A DNA stretch of 64,000 nt from contig NZ_CP151099.1 of assembly GCF_038096175.1 (NCBI RefSeq), positions 7,170,001 through 7,234,000 on the forward strand. Reading direction: 5' to 3'. The notes beneath the pieces were generated by a model. That model did not search any database. It saw nothing but the letters and a program-made list of their open reading frames with translations, and was not told where the DNA came from. Positions 29,101 through 35,367 of this stretch are shown piece by piece. A program made the position numbers and the translations under genes. Positions within the stretch are counted from its first letter, which is position 1. Each line of letters starts with the position of its first letter. The DNA is from Nostoc sp. UHCC 0302 (lineage in GTDB: Bacteria > Cyanobacteriota > Cyanobacteriia > Cyanobacteriales > Nostocaceae).

Positions 29101-29362
29101 GCCTATCCTGATGACTTCTTTATCTTTTATTCTGGGTATCTGGCCATTGGTCAATCCCGAAGGAGCAGGAGCAGCCAGTAGAAAATCTCTTGGTACAGCA
29201 GTTGCTGGAGGGACGATTGTCTCTACTTTGTTGAGTTTATTTATCGTACCGATTCTATATATCGTAATCGGAAACATTCGCGATCGCTTAAGTCGCGGTC
29301 AAAAACCACAGCAGCTAGATTCAAATCTTGAGGACAAACTTCCTTCTACTAGTCATCGGTAG
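26189..29362 (+). CDS. RND multidrug efflux pump, HAE1 family inner-membrane subunit
   Basis: Proton-driven exporter, AcrB-like, 1057 residues, 12 membrane helices and two large periplasmic loops. It opens MFVDFFIKRPVFTSV and carries the AcrB-type N-loop (GVEGLKYMTSSSSNNG), the proton-relay helix GLVVDDAIIVVENVSR with paired Asp, and the second-half helix FVFLVLAAQYENYVDPLIIML followed by KNAILIVEFANQLREQG. Substrates cannot be read from sequence. It forms a two-gene operon with the adaptor; the outer-membrane channel must be encoded elsewhere. The short C-terminal tail is basic and disordered. Confidence 0.96.
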   Translation: MFVDFFIKRPVFTSVCAIIILLVGAISIPTLPTAQYPDISPTQITVSANYVGASAEIVENTVTTVLERQINGVEGLKYMTSSSSNNGNSTITVTFDASRNKDIAAVDVQNRISVAQPQLPQPVQQTGVTVNKQSNNILLAMGLYSDNKEYDNIFLSNYADLYIVDAIKRINGVGEAQVFGERRYAMRLWLDPNRLATRNLTAQDVIDALEEQNLQVGAGQIGQQPSLPGQMYQIDLQAVSRLTDPSEFADIVIKTGADGALIKLRDVGRAELGAQDYSSFLRFRGNDGVGIGIFPTPGSNALDVAKAVKAEMARLAQRFPPGMKYQVAFDTTTFVEASLAEVVKTLLEAIALVVLVIYIFLQDWRTTLIPVIVIPLTLIGTFAFIKAFGFSINTLTMFGLTLATGLVVDDAIIVVENVSRLIEDEGMSPRKAASESMRELFGAVIATSLVLMAVFVPVAFFPGTTGQIYKQFALTIAFSMVISTFLAITLTPSLSALLLRRGQRPRGWLGKIFNQVNRFIDWLRRGYERSLIRLNRIKAIVVLLFILSLAFTGWLYTRVPTAFIPDEDQGYFITIIQGPEGVSLNYTSDVMAQVEKEILKLPEVTGTFAIGGFGFSGNSANSGAIFTTLKPWQERHEPDQSAAAIIGKLGGVLSAIPEARIFPVNPPSIQGLGSFGGFQFELQDRQGNSGLNNLLQVMGQLLQRGNQTPGLQAVFSTFSANTPQMLIEVDRNKAKSLQVDVDDIFNTLQSYLGSRYVNDFNLQQRTYRVYVQADAQFRSNPEDIGKLYVRSATNQMIALSNLVKVRPTTGAQTINHYNLFRAIEINGAAAPGYSSGQATDAMEKLANEILPASMGYEWSGITAEEKESGGLAPLIFALGLVFVFLVLAAQYENYVDPLIIMLSVPLAILGALSAQSLRGLANDVYCQVGLVMLIGLASKNAILIVEFANQLREQGLSISKAAIQASQERLRPILMTSLSFILGIWPLVNPEGAGAASRKSLGTAVAGGTIVSTLLSLFIVPILYIVIGNIRDRLSRGQKPQQLDSNLEDKLPSTSHR

Positions 29363-29508
29363 GGAGTTAGGAGTTTGGAGTTTGGAGTTTGGAGTTTGGA
29401 GTTAGTCCTCCTTGTCCCCACTCTCCCACTCTCCCACTCCCCCACTCCCCCACTCCCCCACTCCCCCACTCTCCTACTCTCCACTCCCCCACTCCCCCAC
29501 TCAGCACT
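29361..29508. repeat. Tandem heptamer/octamer repeats after the RND pump
   Basis: GGAGTTT is repeated about five times (29368-29405), then variants of CCCACTCC/CTCCCCCA are repeated more than ten times (29418-29503). Purine-rich and pyrimidine-rich blocks are partly complementary and could fold together. Similar tracts lie at 52742-52812 and 55650-55772. Confidence 0.8.
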
Positions 29509-29527
29509 TTTTTAAAGAGGTAAATCT

Positions 29528-30268
29528 ATGGCATCTCTAGCAGGCAAAGTCTCAATTATCACTGGTGCATCGCGCGGAATTGGACGAGCGATCGCACTTA
29601 AGTTAGCAGGTAATGGTGCTTCTGTTGTTGTTAACTATGCAGGTAATGCAAATAAAGCCCAAGAAGTTGTTGCAGACATTGAAAAGCTGGGAGTAGAAGC
29701 AATTTCTGTACAAGCTGATGTGAGTAAGGTGGCTGATATCCAACGGCTATTTGAGCAAACAATTCAACGTTTTGGTAAAGTCGATATTTTGGTTAACAAT
29801 GCCGGAACGGTAATTTATAAACCAATTACAGAAGTAACAGAAGAAGAATTTGACAAAATTTTTGCAGTTAACGTTAAAGGTACTTATTTTGCTTGTCAAC
29901 AAGCCGCGCAACATTTGGCAGAAGGTGGACGTATTATCAACTTTTCTTCATCAACTACAGCGATGATGCTGCCAACTTATAGTGTTTATGTAGCAACTAA
30001 AGGTGCTGTTGAACAAATTACGCGGGTACTAGCTAAAGAATTAGGTACAAAAGGAATTGCAGTTAACGTTATTTCTCCTGGCCCTACAGATACAGAACTT
30101 TTTCGAGAAGGCAAAACAGAAGAACAAATTAACCGTTTAGCCCAAGGAGCAGCCTTTGGCAAACTGGGAGATGTCCAAGAAATTGCCGATGTAGTAGCAT
30201 TTCTTGCTAGCAATGAAGCACGTTGGATAACTGGGCAAAATATCCGTGTTAACGGTGGAATTGCATGA
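29528..30268 (+). CDS. SDR family oxidoreductase (3-oxoacyl-ACP reductase-like)
   Basis: Classical short-chain dehydrogenase, 246 residues. Seen: the cofactor motif TGASRGIG near the N-terminus, NNAG at ~90, the catalytic Ser in IINFSSSTT, and YVATKGAVEQ with the catalytic Tyr and Lys. The Arg/Asn at the end of strand 2 (VVVNYAGN) suggests NADP(H). An AGAGG ribosome site precedes the ATG by eight bases. It lies after the RND pump but is separated by a tandem repeat tract, so co-transcription is uncertain. The substrate is unknown. Confidence 0.94.
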   Translation: MASLAGKVSIITGASRGIGRAIALKLAGNGASVVVNYAGNANKAQEVVADIEKLGVEAISVQADVSKVADIQRLFEQTIQRFGKVDILVNNAGTVIYKPITEVTEEEFDKIFAVNVKGTYFACQQAAQHLAEGGRIINFSSSTTAMMLPTYSVYVATKGAVEQITRVLAKELGTKGIAVNVISPGPTDTELFREGKTEEQINRLAQGAAFGKLGDVQEIADVVAFLASNEARWITGQNIRVNGGIA

Positions 30269-30336
30269 GATGATGTTTGAAATAAAGATTCTGCTCGTTG
30301 TAAAAGCTAATATTTTTTGATATGGGAGGCTTCCCA

Positions 30337-30981
30337 ATGGCACTGCGATCGCATAGTATATGTCTGGTTCCACTAGTTTTCTCTTTACTTAGTGTGGATG
30401 CAAGTACGGCAAAAGCGATCGCTCAGACTACGTTTCCATTCAATGCAGCCTATGAAACAGAAGTAAATCTGATACCTATACCATCAACCGACGTATCAAA
30501 AGCATTTGTCTCAGGCTTTAATCCTGATGCTCCGTACGGTTTGACTAACTTTTTAAGCATAGACAACTACAGCCGAATTGACCCCGATACTGGTAATCTC
30601 GTATTCGTTCAAGACCCAACAAAATTTGGTTTACAAGGCTTCCCAATTGGTAGAGACGAGTTTTTTGGTAGTGGCGATGATAAACTCTTTGGCAGCAGTA
30701 GCGCTACCGCTTCATTTGACTTTATCAACCGCCAATTAGTAGGTTCTGGCACTTTAACTATCACTGGTGGTACAGGCAGATTTAGCGGTGCTACAGGCAT
30801 ATTTAACTTTAGTGAAATTGAGTCACTCGATCAAGATCCAACTGCCCCCTTGAAAGGACGAGCTTTTTTGAGTGGTTCGTTCCAGACGCCGCAGACAATT
30901 CCAGAACCGAGAACTAACGCAACACTATTCGGTATATGTGTAATTGGAATTGGTTTGATATCACGCAGACGTTTCCTTTGA
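30337..30981 (+). CDS. PEP-CTERM sorting-signal exported protein
   Basis: Predicted exported protein with an N-terminal signal peptide (MALRSH, hydrophobic LVPLVFSLLSV, cleavage near AKAIA) and a C-terminal PEP-CTERM tail: IPEPRTNATLF, a hydrophobic helix (GICVIGIGLIS) and RRRFL. Such tails are recognised by exosortase in exopolysaccharide-producing bacteria. The ~160-residue middle part is beta-rich (GSGTLTITGGTGRFSGATG). A textbook GGGAGG stands eight bases before ATG 30337, so the in-frame ATG at 30322 is rejected (214 aa). Function of the middle domain is unknown. Confidence 0.85.
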   Translation: MALRSHSICLVPLVFSLLSVDASTAKAIAQTTFPFNAAYETEVNLIPIPSTDVSKAFVSGFNPDAPYGLTNFLSIDNYSRIDPDTGNLVFVQDPTKFGLQGFPIGRDEFFGSGDDKLFGSSSATASFDFINRQLVGSGTLTITGGTGRFSGATGIFNFSEIESLDQDPTAPLKGRAFLSGSFQTPQTIPEPRTNATLFGICVIGIGLISRRRFL

Positions 30982-31436
30982 GCTAATGGGTGAATTATGG
31001 CATTCATAAACAATTGATATTTGGGTAGATATTGTATAGGGCATATGCCTTACATTCAATCAATATTTAATTAAAAGAGAAGTCTGAATGTAGAATTCAT
31101 AATTCAGAATGCAATTAGTAGAATATTTAGCAGAAAGTCTAAGCGGAGGAAACCTCAGATCAGAACTTTCCAAGACAGACTCGCCACCTAGAAGCACCAC
31201 AAAATTTTCAATTTGATGGAGGACTTGAATCCATTTATTCACCACACTGACTCAAATTCAATTCTGAATTCTTTCTGTTTTATAATTATCCTAAAGCAGC
31301 TAATATAACAGGTAACTAAATACAGATTGAGAGACGTTGCAGAGAACATTTCTCAACAATGTATATATCAGCGCATTCAACCTGTTTTTTAGTTTGTTTT
31401 CAGCAGTAAATATTACTTCGCAAGCATCCAAAACTT
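30982..31436. other. Intergenic spacer upstream of rubrerythrin
   Basis: No gene is supported. It contains the inverted pair ATTCAGAAT / ATTCTGAAT (about 31099 and 31263) and the repeat fragment AAGCGGAGGAAACCTC at about 31141. A short minus-strand frame here lies wholly in repeat sequence. Confidence 0.45.
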
Positions 31437-32150
31437 ATGGATTTATCCAACTTTACTACACTCCAAAACTTAGAAGCTGCCTTCGGTGGCGAATCGATGG
31501 CAAATCGCAAGTATCTGTATTTTGCGGAAGTAGCACGAAAACTTGGGTTTACAGATTTGGCGAAACTTTTTAAAGAAACAGCCGAACAAGAAACTGAACA
31601 CGCTTTTGCACATTTTGAGTTACTACATCCAGAACTTGTAGTAGAAAATGCTGCGGCTTTAACTGACGAACAAAAGAAGGAAATTGTATCTCGTTGTTTA
31701 TCTTTGGCGATTGAAGGTGAAACTTATGAGTACACTACAATGTATCCAGAGTTTGCCACAGCTGCTCAACGCGATCGCGATAATCCCGCAGCCGAAGAAT
31801 TTCTCAAGCAAGTTAAAGAATCCACTGATCATGCTAATGTATTTCGTGAAGCAGCACACCGATTTGGCTTATTAAAACCCATCGAAAATTACCACGCTGA
31901 TCGCTACGCTGAAGCTTTAGAAGTATTAAATGGAGGACAAGCAGCAACCAGGGTTGCAGGGGATGATCCGAAAACTCGTAAATGGATTTGCGTAAAATGC
32001 AGCTTAATTTATGATCCAGTTGCTGGCGATCCTGATTCAGGAATTGCACCTGGTACACCTTTTGAAGAAATTCCCGATGATTGGGAGTGTCCAATCTGCG
32101 GTGCTAGCAAAAAGACTTTTAAACTATTTCAGGAAAAAGTTGCCGCTTAA
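31437..32150 (+). CDS. rbr: Rubrerythrin with C-terminal rubredoxin domain
   Basis: Non-haem di-iron peroxidase that reduces hydrogen peroxide, receiving electrons through its rubredoxin domain. Residues 1-165 are the ferritin-like bundle with repeated Glu/ExxH motifs: [42 protein letters not shown] and [13 protein letters not shown]. The C-terminal rubredoxin has two CxxC knuckles, [12 protein letters not shown] and [11 protein letters not shown], binding one iron. Length 237 residues, classical order. In Anabaena a rubrerythrin protects nitrogenase in heterocysts; whether this one does so is inference. The MFS gene follows 97 bp later. Confidence 0.95.
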   Translation: MDLSNFTTLQNLEAAFGGESMANRKYLYFAEVARKLGFTDLAKLFKETAEQETEHAFAHFELLHPELVVENAAALTDEQKKEIVSRCLSLAIEGETYEYTTMYPEFATAAQRDRDNPAAEEFLKQVKESTDHANVFREAAHRFGLLKPIENYHADRYAEALEVLNGGQAATRVAGDDPKTRKWICVKCSLIYDPVAGDPDSGIAPGTPFEEIPDDWECPICGASKKTFKLFQEKVAA

Positions 32151-32246
32151 AAGTAATTTAAACTAGGCACTTTTGTTGCACGAAAACGCGAGGTTTCTAG
32201 ACTAGAAGCTTCGCGTTCTTGATTATTTAAACACAGAGAATATATT

Positions 32247-33458
32247 ATGCATTCCGCAGACAATGAGAAATTTGAGCGCCGTAAGCCAGTTTATCAAGAA
32301 CTTAATTTTCAGATTGTTTGTGCAGTTACCTTAATTGCTGTGCTTGGAGTGTCTAGTGTAACTCCAGCTTTTCCTAAGCTAGCTACAGTATTAAACATCA
32401 ATCCAAAGGATTTTGGATTGTTAGTAACAGTATTTACTTTACCTGCTTTTATATTAGGGCCTGTTATTGGTGTTGTAGCTGATAGATGGGGCAGAAAAAA
32501 AATTCTAGTTCCTTCACTATTTTTATTTGCTATTGCTGGTACAGCTTGCGCTTTTGCTCGTGATTTTAATTTGTTGTTATTTTTGCGTTTACTGCAAGGA
32601 ATTGGAGCTGCTTCTTTGCTTTCTCTTAGTATCACCTTAATCGGTGATTTATATACAGAAGATAGACGCACTACTGCAATGGGGTACAGCGCTAGCATTA
32701 GCAGCGTTGGTACAGCAACTTATCCGATAATTGGCGGTGCATTAGCAACAATGGGATGGTATTATCCCTTTATACTGCCAATATTCGCAATTCCTATTGG
32801 CTTACTGGTGTTATTTGTACTAAAAAATCCAGAACCAAAAGGCGATGTCTACGACGGGCTACGCCAACGCAACCTCCAAGAATATTTACGCAATGCCGTA
32901 AAAGTTTTGCAAAATCGCCAGTTATTTGGGCTTTTTATTGCCAGTGCTGCTAATTTCGTTTTCCTTTATGGTGCTTACGTCACTTATTTACCACAACTAA
33001 TTAACGATACATTCAAAGCACCACCTACAGTAATTGGATTACTACTTTCTAGTGTTTCTGTGGCAATTACTATCACATCTGCTCAATTAGGTAGATTAGC
33101 AAGAAGATTTCCAGCCACTAATTTAATTAGTGCATCTTATATTTTGTATGCTTTAGCTATGTTTATTGTTCCCTTTGTGCCAAACATTTGGTTACTATTA
33201 ATTCCTAGTACAATTTTTGGTATTGGTTTAGGTATTGGTTTTCCTAGTATCCAAACTCTTTTAGCAGATTTAGCACCAAGAGAATATTTGGCGACGATTA
33301 TATCGGTAAATGGCACATTCTTTGGTTTAGGGCAAACCTTGGGGCCGTTATTGATGGGTTATGCCTTTGGTTTTGGTGGCATTAGTAGCGTGTTTTATGC
33401 AGCAACGGGTTTTGCAATTTTGATATTTTTTGTGTTTAGATATTGTACTTGTCGATAA
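32247..33458 (+). CDS. MFS transporter (DHA1-like drug/metabolite exporter)
   Basis: The 403-residue protein has 12 predicted helices. Motif A lies in the first cytoplasmic loop (GVVADRWGRKKILVPS), with RLLQGIGAA in helix 4. The central loop between helices 6 and 7 contains GDVYDGLRQ (from residue 199), encoded by a 24-base repeat that is found again, identical, in an intergenic region at 41511-41534. The transporter therefore carries an in-frame repeat insertion where it can be tolerated. Substrate is unknown. The final RYCTCR is short and unusual. Confidence 0.92.
   Translation: MHSADNEKFERRKPVYQELNFQIVCAVTLIAVLGVSSVTPAFPKLATVLNINPKDFGLLVTVFTLPAFILGPVIGVVADRWGRKKILVPSLFLFAIAGTACAFARDFNLLLFLRLLQGIGAASLLSLSITLIGDLYTEDRRTTAMGYSASISSVGTATYPIIGGALATMGWYYPFILPIFAIPIGLLVLFVLKNPEPKGDVYDGLRQRNLQEYLRNAVKVLQNRQLFGLFIASAANFVFLYGAYVTYLPQLINDTFKAPPTVIGLLLSSVSVAITITSAQLGRLARRFPATNLISASYILYALAMFIVPFVPNIWLLLIPSTIFGIGLGIGFPSIQTLLADLAPREYLATIISVNGTFFGLGQTLGPLLMGYAFGFGGISSVFYAATGFAILIFFVFRYCTCR
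32842..32865 (+). repeat. 24-bp dispersed repeat read in frame inside the MFS gene
   Basis: The 24 bases starting GCGATGTCTACGACGG are identical to 41511-41534, which is non-coding. In the MFS gene they encode residues 199-206 in the cytoplasmic loop. Confidence 0.8.
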
Positions 33459-33528
33459 ACGATATATTGGGTTTCATAATTGTAAATGTCGTCAAAAACA
33501 TAGAAATTGTAGGGTGCGTTAAGCGTTG

Positions 33529-33636
33529 CCATAACGATTCAATTAATGATTGCAACACATCCTTGGGTGAAGACGCGATTCATCGCGTCTCTACAGCATG
33601 GTTTATTTGTCACATTCTTTTTTAAAACTGGTATAA
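33529..33636. repeat. MITE-like element, third copy
   Basis: Same element as 20322-20428 in opposite orientation. The left end has drifted (ATAACGATTCAATTAATG against ATACCAATTCAATTAATG) while the right end (ACTGGTATAA) and the core GACGCGATTCATCGCGTC are clear. Its right end cuts into the xisH reading frame. Confidence 0.8.
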
Positions 33637-33753
33637 GTCAATCTCAAATTTTACACGCTCAATCCTGATTTTTAACGGATCTGCTATAATCACCCACTGC
33701 TCTTTTAGAAGTGCTTGTTTTACAGCATCATGAAATAGGTCTTTAGCAGCCAT
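33622..33753 (-). pseudogene. xisH: xisH fragment, truncated by MITE insertion
   Basis: The ATG at 33753 follows a good ribosome site (GAGGAG). The start, MAAKDLFHDAVKQALLKEQW followed by VIIADP, matches the N-terminus of XisH proteins (AKDLFHxAVKxALxKxGWxIxxDP), encoded with XisI next to excision and toxin-like loci in cyanobacteria. After about 39 residues (FEID) the frame enters the MITE end and stops. The remaining ~100 residues of XisH, and any xisI, are not on the far side of the MITE. This is a dead gene; the product is a 43-residue stub if made at all. Confidence 0.75.
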
Positions 33754-33784
33754 TTCTCCTCATATTGCAGCAAAAGCAATAAAC

Positions 33785-34423
33785 TTAATTCTCACTTGCC
33801 AATTTCCGTCGCAATTGGCGAATGGCTGCGCTAGTATTACGCTCGTAAGCAATTTGCAAACATTCTGTGACTATCTCTGAGACATTGATGTTGGGCAGAT
33901 ATCGGCTGCTGGTTTCAAGAATGTAGCGATCGCCCTGCAAATTATAAATCACAAGTTGGTTCTTTCTCCACAACCATACTTCTGGCACGCGATAAGGCAG
34001 ATAGTCATTTACGTCTGTGTAACTGATTATATCTATCTCCACCACTAAATCAGGTGATGGATCAACACCCCAATTGATCCGATTTTTACCTGTTATTGCT
34101 GACCAATTTTCAATATAAAAACAGTAATCTGGTTCAATACCACTTTTTTCTGGCAGTTCCATTGTGATTGGCGTAAATGACTCGTATTCTTGTCCCAGAT
34201 GATCGAGCAAAACTTTGACTACATCTGCAATCACGCTTACTTTGCGCCCGTGTTCTGGTAGCGGAGCCATCAAGAAAATTTCTCCATCTCGATACTTAAT
34301 GCGAGGAGAAGAGCGATCGCCCAATTGCTGATTTAATATTTGATAGTCTTGCCAACTTCCAGGTAGGTGGAGTACTGCACCTGGGGGTAAATGGATTTTC
34401 TCTGGTGTGACAATAGCAAACAT
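33785..34423 (-). CDS. Uma2-family (DUF820) putative endonuclease-like protein
   Basis: Second Uma2/DUF820 protein, 212 residues. Motifs: IKYRDGEIFLMAPLPEHGRKV near residue 40, the acidic IEPDYCFYIEN, VDPSPDLVVEID with the Asp/Glu pair, and YRVPEVWLWRKNQLVIY, the last strand of the PD-(D/E)XK-like core. It is more divergent than the copy at 17620-18225 and belongs to another subgroup. It starts at ATG 34423 just after spacer sequence. Biological role is unknown. Confidence 0.88.
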   Translation of the reverse strand: MFAIVTPEKIHLPPGAVLHLPGSWQDYQILNQQLGDRSSPRIKYRDGEIFLMAPLPEHGRKVSVIADVVKVLLDHLGQEYESFTPITMELPEKSGIEPDYCFYIENWSAITGKNRINWGVDPSPDLVVEIDIISYTDVNDYLPYRVPEVWLWRKNQLVIYNLQGDRYILETSSRYLPNINVSEIVTECLQIAYERNTSAAIRQLRRKLASEN

Positions 34424-34462
34424 AGAACTGATACCTCCACCTCAACTGTAATGCTTGAGATA

Positions 34463-34555
34463 TCATTTGCTGCGACTGAAAAAAACAGCAGCTGCGATAA
34501 TTAAACCTAAAAGTGCTAAGGGAACCCAGAGATTAGGGATATCTGAAAAATTCAT
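34463..34555 (-). CDS. Possible 30-residue single-helix membrane peptide
   Basis: ATG 34555 to TGA 34463 encodes a peptide with a polar start (MNFSDIPNLW), a hydrophobic helix (VPLALLGLIIAAAVFF) and a short basic tail (SRSK). That layout is typical of cyanobacterial one-helix subunits of photosystem or cytochrome complexes, but I do not recognise it as any known one. No clear ribosome site is seen; the sequence before the start is a tandem ATTACGA repeat. It lies between the Uma2 and transaldolase genes on the same strand. Confidence 0.4.
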   Translation of the reverse strand: MNFSDIPNLWVPLALLGLIIAAAVFFSRSK

Positions 34556-34565
34556 ATTTATAGCT

Positions 34566-34600
34566 TACGAATTACGAATTACGAATTACGAATTATGAAT
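34566..34600. repeat. Tandem heptamer repeat (ATTACGA)n
   Basis: About five copies of ACGAATT lie next to the transaldolase stop. The same heptamer array is at 42650-42681, before the sulfotransferase. Confidence 0.85.
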
Positions 34601-35235
34601 TATTTTAAGCCGATGCCTCCTTTAGCGAATTCTTCAACGGTTTTTTGGGAAAATTCATGAGTTGCGATCGCCTGTAACATCGCTAAAGGTAAAGTTAGAT
34701 GATCCGCTCCAGCTTGCAATGAGGCTGCTGCTTCTTCAGGTGATTTAATACTAGCTGCTAATATTTCTGTATCGCTACCTTTGAGTACACTAGCCATATC
34801 TCGTACTAAAGCAATACCATCTCCTAATAATCGGGAAGCACGATTTACATAGGCTATGGCAATTTTTGCCCCTGCTTCTCGTGCTACTGCTGCTTGTGCT
34901 GCACTATAAATTGCTGTCACTGAACAAGTAATTTCTGGTGAAAGACTCGCTACCACTTCAAACCCTAGCGGTGTTGCGGGAATCTTCAAAATCGTTTGCG
35001 AACCAATAATCTCAAATGCTTTTCGTCCTTCAGCTAGCATTCCAGCTTTATCTGATGCTACGAGTTGATAGTATAACGGGCCATTCGTCAAGGCAACCAA
35101 TTTTTTCAGCGTCGTTTCAGGAGGGGTATCGCTTTGAGCTAACAGTGTAGGATTTGTGGTAACGCCCTTTACCCAACCCCAATCCTTGGTAAGTTCAGCT
35201 TCCGATGCGATCGCTGAGTCTAAATAAATTGCCAT
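34600..35235 (-). CDS. tal: Small transaldolase / fructose-6-phosphate aldolase-like protein
   Basis: Short (211 aa) transaldolase-family TIM barrel. The opening MAIYLDSAIASEAELTKDWG and GVTTNPTLL are family signatures, and Lys84 in ILKIPAT is the Schiff-base lysine. It ends with the usual short helical tail (FAKGGIGLK). In the family, such short members are either transaldolases of the pentose phosphate pathway or F6P aldolases, which cannot be separated here. It is divergent from the large fusion gene, starts 133 bp apart. Confidence 0.9.
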   Translation of the reverse strand: MAIYLDSAIASEAELTKDWGWVKGVTTNPTLLAQSDTPPETTLKKLVALTNGPLYYQLVASDKAGMLAEGRKAFEIIGSQTILKIPATPLGFEVVASLSPEITCSVTAIYSAAQAAVAREAGAKIAIAYVNRASRLLGDGIALVRDMASVLKGSDTEILAASIKSPEEAAASLQAGADHLTLPLAMLQAIATHEFSQKTVEEFAKGGIGLK

Positions 35236-35367
35236 TATCAGCCCCCTAATAAACTCTAACTAAGACTCTGCTTCCCGATATTAATGCACAATCACTAAGT
35301 GCAGCTCTTTTAACATAGCTTTCAGGGATAATTGCTTTTATACAGCGGCCTGCACGGAGAACTTAAT

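Larger units (their letters stand above)
33459..33784. other. Gene-poor interval with a MITE and a truncated xisH
   Basis: The interval holds a common repeat fragment (TGTAGGGTGCGTTAAGCG at about 33509), the MITE copy 33529-33636 and the xisH remnant 33622-33753. No other gene is seen. Confidence 0.6.

Noticed and set aside
31060-31245. 61-codon minus-strand ORF before rubrerythrin
   Set aside because: Consists of repeat fragments, with no start signal.
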